Assembly (NCBI GenBank): GCA_026261815.1
Contig: JAMPIT010000544.1
Location: forward strand, 1-64,000
Length of the DNA stretch: 64,000 nucleotides
Direction: 5' to 3'
Origin: Monarcha castaneiventris obscurior
Lineage: Eukaryota; Chordata; Aves; Passeriformes; Monarchidae
The position numbers were made by a program, and so were the translations under genes. Below, piece after piece: positions 10,640-21,510 of this stretch (position 1 is the stretch's first letter; the number at the start of each line of letters is the position of its first letter). The notes under the pieces were generated by a model. That model did not search any database. It was not told the origin of the DNA and saw nothing but the letters and a program-made list of their open reading frames with translations.

Positions 10640-11303
10640 CCGCTGTTTTCTGACACTGCTTCATGTTTTTTGCTACACTTTAACTCGACACCTCACATCC
10701 ACTCAGATCCCCTGTTACTCCTGCCACAGCTTCAGAGTACTTGCCACACTTTGTTTGCCCCCCTGGGTGTGCTCACCTCCACTGTTCCAGCCTGCTGCTC
10801 CGAGGTTCCTGCTACAGCCCATTTCGCCAGCCAGAATGGCACTGAGACCGGCTGCTCCCCACGAATTTTGCAAAGGGAGCCACCTCCCCGCTGCCCATGG
10901 CGGAGCCGCCATTGCCGCGTGAGGGAGATGAGGCCGAGCTGGCGCCACAGCGCCCCCTGCAGGCGCGGGGAATCCCCGCAGCCGCCCTGCCCGGCCGGGA
11001 GCCACCAGCGCCCCTGGCGGCCGTGAGCGGAACTGCACCGAGGGGAAAGCGCCTGCGGCCGCGAGAGGCTGCGCTGGGTGTCGGCTTCTGTTCGCTGCTG
11101 CTGCCGGTGTTGTTTGTTTGCCTTGTTATACATATATATATATATTAGTAAAGAACTGTTATTCCTTTTCCTGTATCTTTGCCTGAAAGATCTGTAATTT
11201 CAAAGTTACAATAATTTGGACGGGGGGAGGGTGGGTCACGTTTTCCCCCCCAAGGAAGGTTCCCGCCTTCCTTGGCAGACACCTGTCTTTTAAACCAAGA
11301 CAC
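10640..11303 (+). mobile_element. Probable ERV LTR with GC-rich core
   Basis: A CpG-rich core (10,880-11,110) is followed by a short TATATA run (about 11,128-11,145) and an end 'aaaccaagaca' near 11,303. The layout resembles avian ERV-L-type LTRs. The left edge is a guess and no target duplication was found. A CpG-rich promoter unrelated to a retrovirus is the alternative. Confidence 0.4.
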
Positions 11304-12690
11304 TGCCGAAGCAGAACTCCAGAAGGGATGTTCAGTGGTGGAACACAGTCTAAACATTCTCTCCAACACATCACTGACAGTATTGGAGTACCTCCTGTAA
11401 GTTTGGGGAAAGACTGCACCAGGACATTGATGGCAAAAGGAAAGGCAGAAGTGAGCTTTTGAAGCAAAGAAATGGGAGCTTGTGTGGCTTGTGGGGGGCT
11501 GTGAGCACAGGTGTGTCTCTGTGGCCACTCACATGGAAAGGGGTTGTTTAATGGCCTGGGAGATGTCAGTGAGGAGCAGCAGGGTGAGGTCTCACTGCTC
11601 TGGGAAGATTTGCCAGCCAGGGCAGGATGTGTGAGAGGCACCTGTGTGTGCCCAGGCCTGTTGCAGAAGGTGTTTAGGGCTTGTTCTCTCTGTCATGCCA
11701 AGGGTTGAACAGACTGGGAGCATCACATCAGCACATTCCACAGCTTTCCTGAAGGACTCCAGCAACAAGGGGGAGAAAACAATTTGACACACTCAGGAGA
11801 ACAGCAGATGAACATGCCCGGGGTACCAATGGGAAACAGCAGCACTGCTGTAAAACCAGTGGTTAAAAATGAGAAACACATCTCTGCCCTTGGGAACAAC
11901 AACAGTGCAAATGGGATGAAATCATGCAATTTGCTTTTCGTGTCTTTAGGACTGCATCTGAGAATTAGGAAAATGCTCCATAATTCCAGGCTACCATTAT
12001 TCAAAATGATTAAAGTAAGATAAAATTCAAATTAGAAGCCAACTTCAGTCAACTATAACCATATATTCCCCACCTAGAAACTCATTGAAAAGCACAAAGA
12101 AATAAATCAAAACTCCAAACAATGGCCAACTCAGTTGTCAAATAATCAGTTCATAAAATTAAAGAAATTGAAAGGGAAAAAGTGCTTATAGAATTGGGAC
12201 AAAACTTATATGACCCTTATTAAAATGGAACTCAAATAAGAAATACTAAAAATTAAATAGCTGAGTAAATAAGCATCTTTAGGACATTAAAACAAACAGA
12301 GTCAGATAAAGCACCATCAGCTCAACCAAAATATCTTCAGAAATATTTCTAAACATGGCATGATTTTTTCTTCGGCATGCAGATATGTTTTGAAGACAAG
12401 TGTGCTTGAAGGTCTAGAAAGACTTAGGAAATACAGAATGAAAATAAATTTAAAGTTATTAAGCCTGGGTAACTTATCCCCAGATACAAGCAATATCTTA
12501 ATGACATTAATACTAACTACTCAATTTGCCGAAAAAAGCAAGGATGATTATGTTATTTTTAGGGTACATTACCCTCTGGAACAGTGTTAGATATTCAGAA
12601 GTAGAGCAGTGTAGAGGGACAGGAAAACAAAAGGCAGGTTTTCAAAGACATGAAAGAGGAGACATCACCTGGCACTGAAAAAAACCCAAA
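11304..12690. other. AT-rich, gene-free stretch upstream of the D segment
   Basis: Nothing recognisable as coding. Base composition turns strongly A/T-rich from about 12,000 to 12,600. Confidence 0.4.
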
Positions 12691-12769
12691 TGTTTTTGTA
12701 GAACCGTCTAGCACAGTGTGAAGTACGTTCCACAGCGATTGAAAACAGCTGAACCTCCACACACAAACT
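12691..12769 (+). other. TRDD: T-cell receptor delta diversity (D) segment with both RSS
   Basis: Complete D layout. Left: nonamer TGTTTTTGT (12,691-12,699), 12-bp spacer, heptamer CACAGTG (12,712-12,718). D core of 12 bp, TGAAGTACGTTC (12,719-12,730). Right: heptamer CACAGCG (12,731-12,737), 23-bp spacer, nonamer ACACAAACT (12,761-12,769). A 12-RSS on the 5' side and a 23-RSS on the 3' side is the TRD/TRB D arrangement, letting V(23) join D(12) and D(23) join J(12). Each left-hand motif and the right heptamer is one base from consensus; the right nonamer is two off. Finding exact 12 and 23 spacers on both sides of one short core by chance is unlikely. It lies between V-H-delta and TRDC copy 2. 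Confidence 0.8.
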
Positions 12770-13309
12770 GTCTCCCTCCCTTCTCTTGAAGGGGGAAACA
12801 TGGTGCCCTACCTCGTCTGTTTTTCCTCAGACAACTGTGTGCACATACACAAATTTGATTCCCAGAATTACTCAAACAGCAGAAAAACCTATTTTTCCGA
12901 GACCAGTTTCTTCAACATTCGACCTCAGATCTTGGCTCTTGCAAACAGGTCATTTTAGATGGTTGATCACCAGCTCCAGATGAACAGGTGGGCAGGAACC
13001 TTCTGTATATAGATGTTTCCATTTTAGCTCAGCATTATGTTCTTCTCTTTGTCTCAGAGCACAGAGGAGGCTTTTGGTAAGAACAAAGCTCCTTTGAACT
13101 TCAGATCCAGCAATGGCCAGAAGCAGATGCAGATGAAGAACAAGAGCTGGAGACCAGAAATGGCACTTCCCACAAGGAATCTCTCAGCTATAGACACGAG
13201 AAAAGGGACTGATTAACGTGTGCTTGCTTTGTATTTACCAGTTCTGAGTTTATTCAGGAGCCCTTTGTTCATCCTTTTGGCCTTCTGGCACAATGCTTGA
13301 CTTCCTGCT

Positions 13310-14030
13310 TTTCAAGAGGAACCATTCAAGAGGTTCAAGGAGTTAATCTCTGAAAATGAGCAGCTCTCCTCGACCCCTCCTGTGTCCAGGACCATAACCC
13401 ATGGGATTCCTCTCAGAAGATCCCAGAAGAGCCCAGATTCTGCTCTCCTGAAGCCCAGGGCTCCAGTCCTGTGTTTTGCATTGCTCTCTTCTCCCTGGAT
13501 CCTGAGCTCAAAGGGTGCATGGTCACTGCAGCCAAGGCTGCCCTGAGCACCTCCCATCCACCACCAATTCTTCCTCACTGGCCAGCAGAGGTCCAGCTCA
13601 GCAGCCACCTGTGTCAGCAAGTTTGCATCAGTACACTCCAGAAAACTCCTTGATTGTGTGTGCTGAGCTGTGCTGTCCTGCCAACAGACACTTGACACAC
13701 TTCAAGCGCCCCATGAGGACCGGAATGTCCCGTTTGTCCCAAGAAGGCCATGTCTATTTCTTCCCCATCTGGTGATGTGTAGTAGCCACCCACCAGTGTC
13801 CTCCTGCTGATGTGGCCTCTAATCCTGACCCATCTGCTGCCAGCTGGCTCTTCACACATCCCAAAGCACAAATTCCAGCTGTTCTCTCAGAGAAAGGGCA
13901 ATGCCCACTCCTTGCCTTCCCAGCCTGTCTTTCCTGAAGGCTAGCTTCAGTCACTACAATACTCCTGGAGGCTCTCCCACCACATCTCCATGATCCCACA
14001 GCTCTGTATCCAGCCCACAGAGTTAGAACT
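13310..14030 (-). mobile_element. CR1 LINE fragment, endonuclease-domain part of ORF2 (broken)
   Basis: On the minus strand, pieces of the CR1 apurinic-type endonuclease domain are legible in more than one frame: GSLGCSDHAPFELRI, SRSFLECTDANLLTQV, and RTLVGGYYTSPDGEEIDMAF. The fragment is frameshifted and lacks the reverse transcriptase, so it is dead. CR1 is the dominant LINE in birds. Confidence 0.75.
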
Positions 14031-14033
14031 CAA

Positions 14034-14430
14034 AGGCTGAGAGAGCTGGGGGTGTTCAGCCTGGAGAGGAGAAGGCTCCAGTGAGACCTTAGGGTCCCTT
14101 CCAGCACCTGAGGGGCCCTAAGAGAGCTGGAGAGGGACTGTGGAAAAGGACCCTGATAGGAGTGATAGGATCTGGCAGAATGGCTTCCCACTGCCAGAGG
14201 GCAGGGTTAGATGGGATATTGAGAAGGAATTCTTGGCTGTGAGGCTGGTGATGCCCTGGCACAGGTTGCCCAGCGCATCCCCATTCCCTGGGAGTGTCCA
14301 AGGCCAAGCTGGACTGTCCTTGGAGCAACCTGAGATAGTGCAAGGTGTCTCTGCCCATGCCAGAGGGATTGGAAGTAGATGATCTTTACATCTTTATGGG
14401 CCCTTCCAACCTGATCCAACCCAACCCAAC
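14034..14430 (+). mobile_element. CR1 LINE 3' fragment
   Basis: Matches the CR1 3' part: 'gagagctgggggtgttcagc', 'cctggagaggagaaggctcc', then 'gggcccttccaacctgatcc' at the end. Orientation is opposite to the neighbouring endonuclease fragment, so it is a separate insertion. Confidence 0.7.
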
Positions 14431-14999
14431 CCAGGATCGTCTCTTGGAGAGGAGCCCAGGCCATGTCCCCGACCTGCACTGCACCACGTGTTTTCTTTCC
14501 TGGCTCACGTGAGCTGTCCCACCACTTCTCTCTGCTGTCCATGAGGCCATAGCCCTGCACCTACTGCTGGAGCTCTAAAGTCTCGTGTTTGCTCCCCATA
14601 CTCTCTGTGTTTCTTCACAGGTGCTGTAAAGAGACACCCAGCCATGGTGATTTCCCAGAAGGTGAGACTGTTTTCATTTCCCCCATAGATATTCCTGGTG
14701 TAAGTGCACATTCTCAAAGTGCACCCCTTTCAGACCTTTGTTTTCTTATTATTATACAAAAATTATTTGGTTTTTGATTATTATTAAGTCAGTCTTGTTC
14801 ATACCATTCCTCCTGTTTCCTCCCCACATTTCCTACTGCTTTCTCACTTGATTACAGTTCTCACTTCTGCTTTTAACCCATTCCTCCAGCCACTCTGATG
14901 TCAGAATTATTTTTGCTTTTATATTTCCTTCATATATATTTATATATACATAGCTCTCTATATATATAGATATACTAGCTCTTTAGACTAGTGTTGTAC

Positions 15000-15415
15000 T
15001 GTTACAGAGTTCCTGGCTAGCCCTAGTACTTTTCCCTACCTTTTCCCTACCCTTATAGGCAGAAAGACAAAACACATTCCAGAGCCTCCAAATCCTGGGT
15101 GTCCAAGGCCCCTGTCTTGGTTCTTCCTGGGAGACAAGGATGAAATACCCTCCCCAGACACATTTTTATAAACAAAGTTTAGTTCCTATCTAAAGGGGGG
15201 CTACAGAAGAAGTGGAACCAAAAAGGGGAACCAATTACTTCAACACTTGTGCTTCTAACTGGGGATTCTTGTCAATTATGCTAATTTGCTAAACTTATAA
15301 AACTGTATTAAATCTTTGCAGATTGGGCATTTTTCCATGTCTGCCCCTTGGAGGCATCCAATAAAGACCAGCCCTTATATTACCTCCTATACAAATACTG
15401 TCTCAAAAGTGTGTT
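15000..15415 (+). mobile_element. Probable solo LTR
   Basis: Contains a TATA-like 'acttataaaactg' (about 15,293) followed by 'ccaataaagaccagccc' (AATAAA near 15,361) and a short U5-like end. This is the spacing of an LTR promoter and polyA signal. It may start at TGTTGTACTG near 14,990. No target duplication was found. Confidence 0.5.
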
Positions 15416-16906
15416 CTTTTATTTTTAGGTCTTTAAAGCATCGCTCCCAGAGCCGTCCTGCTGCTTCCCAGGTCTCACGTTGCCCTGTCCTTGTACCACA
15501 GGGAAGAGAAGTAGGGGTAATGGACTGCAGTTGCAATAAGTTTTGCAAGTCTTTTGAAAGTGTCCCCCGTTCAAGTCCACGGCAAGGCGATGGCTGGTCC
15601 AGCAGCACAGAGCCTTCCATTGCTATCACTCACCACTTTTTCTGGTGCTCCTCTGTGGCTCAGGGGTGATGGGCTCAGACACCTCATTTGACAGAGCTCT
15701 CAGCTCCTCATTTGCTAAGACAGCTCTGAGTCTACTCTGTAGCTGCAAATCTTCATGTGAAGCAAGAGCCTTCACCTTGGTGCCAGAAGCTGCCAGCCTT
15801 TGCCATCATGAGAACCTCCATTTCCCATCCTGAGGGGCACAGACTCAGCAAGCCTCTCCTTTGTTACAAAAGGCAAGGATGGGCTCTTGAAGCTGCAGGT
15901 TGAGCCCGTCTCTGGCCATCAAGGTCCAGATAAGGTTTATGATACAAGAGTTGAATATCATGAAGGATTTGGTCAATGTGCAGCACCTCCTTTACTCTTT
16001 GATCCTCACTCCCAAGGGTACAGCACCTCTACATAACAAAGAACAATCATTTTGCCTACTTTCTCCTCTTGCCTGAAACAGCATAGAGACTTTCTAAGGT
16101 ACTGAATGACCCCCAGACGCCAATTCTAAGAGTCCGGAGGGCACATTCCTCCTGCTTCTGGGCACTGAAACAAAGGAGAAAAAGTGGACAGCTTCCAGCA
16201 AGGCAGAAGAATTTTCAGAAATGCTTTGAAGTAACATGAAAAGTACTGATTATCTCCTGCTTCCTTACCAGCTTAACTCCATCAGACTTTTCCGAGGTGT
16301 CATGTCATCCCCAAGTTCTCATTTACAACTCAACATTTTGGATATTACTTTAGATCCTTCCTTGAAAGCCATATGGTGTTTCTTCATGTGGTACACTGAG
16401 TACATTAAACCACTGAAGAAGTCATGTGACTGCCTGTATAGTCCAAAATTCTGTGTAGTGGAACTGGCACAGTTTTTGCTATGAAATACCTCACTGGGTT
16501 CTTGGGGCTCGGGAGCATCACAATGATATAAACAGCATAGGGACCTGCACAAAAACCCAAAGAAGGAAAAAAGGTGAGATATTTTGGGAAAGAAAAGAGA
16601 CGGATGACTGCAATGATTAGTGACAGAAATAGAACCTTCTTTCTATATTCCCTTTTATCCTGGAAAGATAAAAGAGCTCATGGGGGTAGTAAACGATAGA
16701 AGAAAGGGAGAACTTGGAACTTCTGTACTCAATCAAGCTATTTGAAATCATTGAACTATTCAATTAATAATTTTTCCCTTTCCAGTTTTCAAAGGAAATG
16801 TACCTCTGGAGCCCCTCATGGACTTGCACCCATGGATAATTAGGACTAATATCTGGCTTTTCATCTCCTCTTTTACAACACTTTTGAACACCGTGAAGAA
16901 AGAATG

Positions 16907-16975
16907 AGATATTGGAATAAACGTTAGCAGTGTGAGCAGTAACTGGACCAGGGACGACTCTCACAGTTGTACCAA
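16907..16975 (+). pseudogene. TRDJ: J-delta-like segment with weak RSS
   Basis: The 3' part reads GPGTTLTVVP and stops at a GTAAGT donor (16,976) in the usual phase 1. The J signature F-G-x-G-T is changed to T-G-P-G-T. Upstream, CAGTGTG (16,928-16,934) could be the heptamer (one mismatch), with a 12-bp spacer and a poor nonamer AGATATTGG (16,907-16,915). It lies between the D segment and TRDC copy 2, where J-delta is expected. It could be a decayed J, or a functional one with a non-standard motif. Confidence 0.45.
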
Positions 16976-17352
16976 GTAAGTGCCATTTTGTTACTTCTAA
17001 AGCTTCATTTAAAATTAAGGTGGGGGCGGACAAAGGAATTTAAAGGTTTGGGTTCACTGTCAGAATTTTCAGCTGCAATAATCCCTTGAGTGCACTCGCT
17101 CTCCAGCCAGGCTTTCAAGCCAAATGCTCGGCTTGTATCTGCTCAGGAAGGTTTCCCAGGAACCAGTGGGCTGACTCTGCACAGCACCATTATTCCATGA
17201 TCCCCACACACCAGCAGGACACTGCTCAGCAGGTGATAACTTATTCCTAGATTGGGCAGCACGCTGGCCCAAATTTACTGTGAAATGTCCAATTCTCCAG
17301 TGGACTTCCACTGACTCACTCGGGGCTGGAATGCAGAGCTCAGTGAAGAGCT

Positions 17353-17438
17353 CACAGTGGTGAGGAGTTTGGAGACAGATCTGTAACTGCCTGCTTTGAG
17401 AACTTTTGACACTGACACGACACTCACAGTGTCCTCAG
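17353..17438 (+). pseudogene. TRDJ: Second J-delta-like segment, both J glycines changed
   Basis: The 3' end reads TTLTVSS followed by G and a GTAAGT donor (17,439), in the right phase; the VSS end is like heavy-chain J segments. Where F-G-x-G should be, it reads F-D-T-D, as if both GGC glycine codons had become GAC. A CACAGTG (17,353-17,359) precedes a long 79-bp candidate coding end, but I see no acceptable nonamer 12 bp upstream. Probably a dead J-delta, 2.4 kb in front of TRDC copy 2. Confidence 0.4.
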
Positions 17439-17439
17439 G

Positions 17440-19797
17440 TAAGTAATTCCATTGCTGTGGCGACAGAGGAGGAAAGAGGTTAAATTGCCTTGGGTTTAAA
17501 TTCTCACAAGAATTTAAACCTCTTGCCTCATATCCAAGAGCTCCTGGAATGAAAGACAATTGGCTCCCAAGTTGTGTGGGCTCTGGAGAGACCAACGTGG
17601 GGAGTAGGGATTATAAGAAGCCTTAGCTATTCCTATCTTTATTTGGAATTCCATGATGTACAGAAAAGGTGGATGTCACCCCAAGGCTTTCTATGGGAAT
17701 GTGAATGTTGGGGTGGCAGAGGAGTTTGTAATGTTGATCTCTGTTATCCTAAAGATCCAGGTGCATCCCTTAGCAATTGTTGCTGTGTTTTCAGAGGTCT
17801 GCATGTCTTTAAAGTGCTGCAAGAATGTCCCATGTTATTTTACATCCCTAAAACCTCCAGCTCTCCTTCCAGAAGGACATGGGACTCCCTTGGGTGCTGC
17901 CTAATATCTGTCCATGTCTGTAGGATATCTTGCATGGGAATAAATGTGTATTTGGAACGATCTTGGCGCACTTCCAATTCCATAAGGACAAAGGAATGCA
18001 AAGTTATCATTCTGAAGAAAGACCTCTTCCTTCCATGCTGTTCAATGATTTTCTTTTTCTAGCTAAAGACAGGATATTTTCAGAGCTGCACAGAGACTCT
18101 GGGATTCTGTTTGACAGTAAAAGACATTGAGCCTTAAGAATCAAAGTCCCTTTTGAGATTGCTGAAACACTTATTAAGTTGAAACCAAAATTTCCAGCAT
18201 TTGAGCAACCTCCTCCTTTTGGTTTTGAATTCCTTTGGGAGATACTAATATGCATGTTAGCATGTATACATGAAGATATACCTTTTTATATTTTATATTT
18301 ACTATGTATTATATAATATATAATATTGTTATTGCCATTATTATTATTATTATTATTATTATTGTTGTTGTTGTTGTTGCTGTTGGTTTTAGCCCTTCTG
18401 AGGATTCCCCCAAGTCAAAATGACATAAAATAACAACCATTAGTGTCAGTGTGGGATACTCCAGGCATATTCTCTTGAGGTTCCAGTTAAGGACAGAAAA
18501 TGTTTTCCTTTGGTTCAGGTTGGTTTATTCCAGATTAAACATTCATTAAGAATGCTAAGCCCCATTTCTTTTTGGAATGTGGGGTCCTTCCTGTGACTTT
18601 ATAAGACTGAAGTGAAGCAGAAGTACAACTTGTTCCTTATAAAATGCCAGAACATAAAACACAAATGCATTCCAGAAGGAAGCAGTGGTAGGAATTCATG
18701 GCTTCGTTATCTGACATGATATTGTCAGGTAACGTAAACTAGTGGGACTCAGGTGAGGCTTCTGGGGTCAGATAAAGAAATCTGCTCTATGAACTACAAT
18801 TGCACTGTGTGCATTATTTCTTGCTGAAGATCTTGCCCAGGGAGCTATTGCAGAGAAGCAGCTTGTTTGTATTCTGGCTGTTTGGAAAGCCTGGAGAGGA
18901 GACCACATGAAAAGCCTTTCAAGGTCTGCTCAGAGAACACAGAACGCACAGGACTGACAGGCTCTGGCAAACCACGGTACAACACCTGGGAAGGAAATGT
19001 TTGATTTCTGTTGGGTGTCTGGTTGCTGTAGGTGTGGACAGGTGTGGAGTTCTGCCTGTCTGATCAGGAGAGCCGACCCAGAAAGTTCTGGCAGAGCACG
19101 GTTTGGCTTTCACCTCAGTTCCTCAGAGGTGGCATAGGGCTGAAGGGGAGAGGGTGTAAAATCAGAGCCCCTTGATCGATCTTCATTCAGTACCCTGTGA
19201 TGAATAAAATGTTAGAGCTGAAGGATCTCTTGACCGGCCTGCAAGGAAAGGCACCAGGCAAAAAGAAAGCCCAATGGCCTTCCCTTTACCAAGAGACCCC
19301 TGAGAATGCTCCTGTCAAAGTAGACATGTAAATCTTTGTGGATGTGTCTGACAGCCTTTCATAAGCTGAGCCCTTTCTGGCAAGGAAGGATACTGGAGGA
19401 TTCCTTTCAGTTCCGTGTTTTTACTCTAATTCAAATTACTCATCTGAGTTAAGTCCTGACATTGATTTTTGAGACAACCCTTGATTTTCCATGTATGACC
19501 TGACTTAGAGGCAAAGGTAATTTGTTTAAATAAGAAACCATGGTCCCACAATGATTTGTTGGCTGCTAAATTCTTTTGACACCAACAGTTTCCTTGTAAG
19601 ACAGCTGCTGCAAGTTTAACCAATCTTGTTTCATTACTTGTACATCTTATGGCAAGGAATAATGACATAAAAGACAGTAAATGAGAATGTTACAGATTAG
19701 TCACAGCTGGAGTACATGTGAATTTTCACTCACTCAGCACTCGGGCAAGCTTGCAGTAAAATCAGACATGCCCAAACCATGGGTTTTTTACATACAG
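17440..19797. other. Gene-free stretch before TRDC copy 2, with a simple repeat
   Basis: No gene recognised. Contains an ATT/GTT microsatellite at about 18,333-18,385. From about 19,678 the sequence aligns (clearly diverged) with the first bases of this window, marking the paralogous region just upstream of TRDC exon 1. Confidence 0.5.
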
Positions 19798-20768
19798 TCC
19801 AAAAACTTCTGTCCCAGAGGTGGAGAAATCAACTAAATCAGAAGACGGTGGCAGCATTGGGAAAACAACACCTCTGCCAACGATTTTCCACACAAAGAAC
19901 TTGGAGGACGTATATGAGCAGAACAGATCCTCTCCGACAACTCAGGCGACCTGCACGGACAAGTTTGACAGCAGCGTGGTAACAATACTGCCAGGTATGG
20001 TTTGGTGGCACAGGTGCAACACATTTCTAGGGACAGTGTCCTGTGGGGCTTGGTGTTCTCCTGCTTGTCAGCATTGCCCAGGGCAGCCAGCAGAAATGAG
20101 AAAGACTTGGGGTACTACAGCAGGGAGAGATGAACGATGTTTCAAAGCATCTGAAAGAAATCACTTCAATTGTTTAATACCTTTGGGAGGAAGAGGGAAG
20201 ACACAATCAATTTGTTTAAAATGTGAATTTCCTTATCATGCTACAGAAGAGGAGGCTGAAGAAGCAGTAACAGGGGCCAGTAGCAGGGTTTGTAACAGCA
20301 CAGACCCCTCAGCACAAGGTGAGTTACCCAAACAGGTTGTGAAGTTACACTGCTGCTGGGGGGATAAAGGCATGGAAATGTATTTTCTCCAGGGCAGAGG
20401 AGTCAGAACACAACATCTTCAGCAGACACAAGCCGCTGTTCCAAGGTTGCTCCTGCACTAACACACAAGCCCCAGGAAGCCAAAAGCAGCAGAGACAGAC
20501 CCTGGGCTCCCCTGCTGTTGCCACGTTCTCTACCGTCTGTTCCTTTCCTGCTCTTCCTTTCCCTGAAACTGTGATTTTTTCCACTTTCTGCCAAGATCAC
20601 AACATCCAAACGTAGCCCATGATCTCTCCCCTCTTTTCTGGTCTCTGAGCAGATCCTGAAGGGGAGAGAGTGAACATGCTGTCCATGGCTGTGTTGGGTT
20701 TGAGAGTCCTGCTGGCAAAGAGCATCGCCTTCAATACCCTCATGAGCATCAAGTTGTTTCTTTTCTGA
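19798..20768 (+). pseudogene. TRDC: T-cell receptor delta constant gene, copy 2, with damaged Ig-domain exon
   Basis: Exon 2 (20,247-20,318) and exon 3 (20,653-20,769, stop at 20,766-20,768) are the same in protein terms as TRDC copy 1, including the Cys of the connecting peptide and the Arg/Lys transmembrane segment. Exon 1 (19,798-19,994) is very different: 197 bp against 276 bp, the first domain cysteine is replaced (GKTTPLPTIF where copy 1 has GKAACLARNF), and a block before the second cysteine (TQATCTDKF) is missing. The frame matching the family starts PKTSVPEVEKS, but the only good acceptor (19,796-19,797) puts a phase-1 J into another frame that reaches TAA before the exon ends. A folded, in-frame chain therefore looks impossible unless splicing is unusual. 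Confidence 0.75.
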
Positions 20769-20852
20769 GGTAAGGGAGCACACAGCTGTCAAACAGTGGT
20801 TCATAGACCCAATTTCATTAAATGGAGTTTAAACCCCCCTTTGCTCTTCCAG

Positions 20853-21510
20853 GCATGGGGAATGAAGGCAAGAGGAACCCACAGAAGAGCAGGAAAGAGC
20901 GTGAACCAGCAGCACAAGGGCTTGAACAAGCAGTGGCAGAGCTGCTGACAGTGCCCACCCAGGACACAAGGCAGCACCTTCCCCTGAAGACACTGAATAC
21001 TGCTCACTCCTGCCTGGCCAGATGATTTACACTGAAGAGCTTAAAGTGCTTTTGCTGTTTCCTCTTTCCTGAGAAGTGAGGAGAGTGGATTGATCCTCAT
21101 CCTCCTGCTAAGTAGATCCCCCCACTCTTCTGGCATTTGCATACAAGTGTGCAACCTGCTTCGATAGCTCTGAGAACTCCAGTGCTCACCCTAGATATCT
21201 GGCCTTTTAAAAGCACCTTTCCCAGGCATGTTGTGTTACTGCCTGTAGACCTGGAGTATTGCTGCTGAGGGAATTCAAGCCCAGCAGTTGCCATTTGTAG
21301 CTCTGGGTTTTTGATAGTTTTAATAACAAAAAGTGTGTATTGTAGATGAGAAGAAATGTGTAGGATCAGAACTGATTTAATTCAACCAGATAATGTTTAC
21401 CAGAGAAGCATTTATTTATTTATCCTGTATTTCTCCTGTCAAATGGATCTCACATGCATTTTAGGTTCCTGTAGTAGTGATAAAAATAAAGTTTTACGAG
21501 GCCAAAATGC
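20853..21510 (+). other. TRDC: TRDC copy 2 3'UTR exon with polyadenylation signal
   Basis: Counterpart of the copy-1 untranslated exon: acceptor at 20,851-20,852 and AATAAA at 21,485-21,490. Most is nearly identical to copy 1, but about 21,295-21,455 differs clearly (counterpart 2,070-2,215). Confidence 0.55.

Noticed and set aside
13036..13090. Possible J-delta reading FGKNKAPL before an AAC-rich tail, after a CACAGAG
   Set aside because: It needs a 2-bp correction to read FGKGT, has no donor after the motif and no acceptable nonamer.
16453..16515. RSS-like AGTTTTTGC, 12 bp, CACTGGG followed by LGLGSITMI
   Set aside because: The RSS spacing is good but the coding end is very short, hits a stop and has no splice donor; left as probable coincidence.
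18800..18860. CACTGTG followed by LAQGAIAEKQ as another J-delta
   Set aside because: No nonamer at 12 bp, no FG and no donor.
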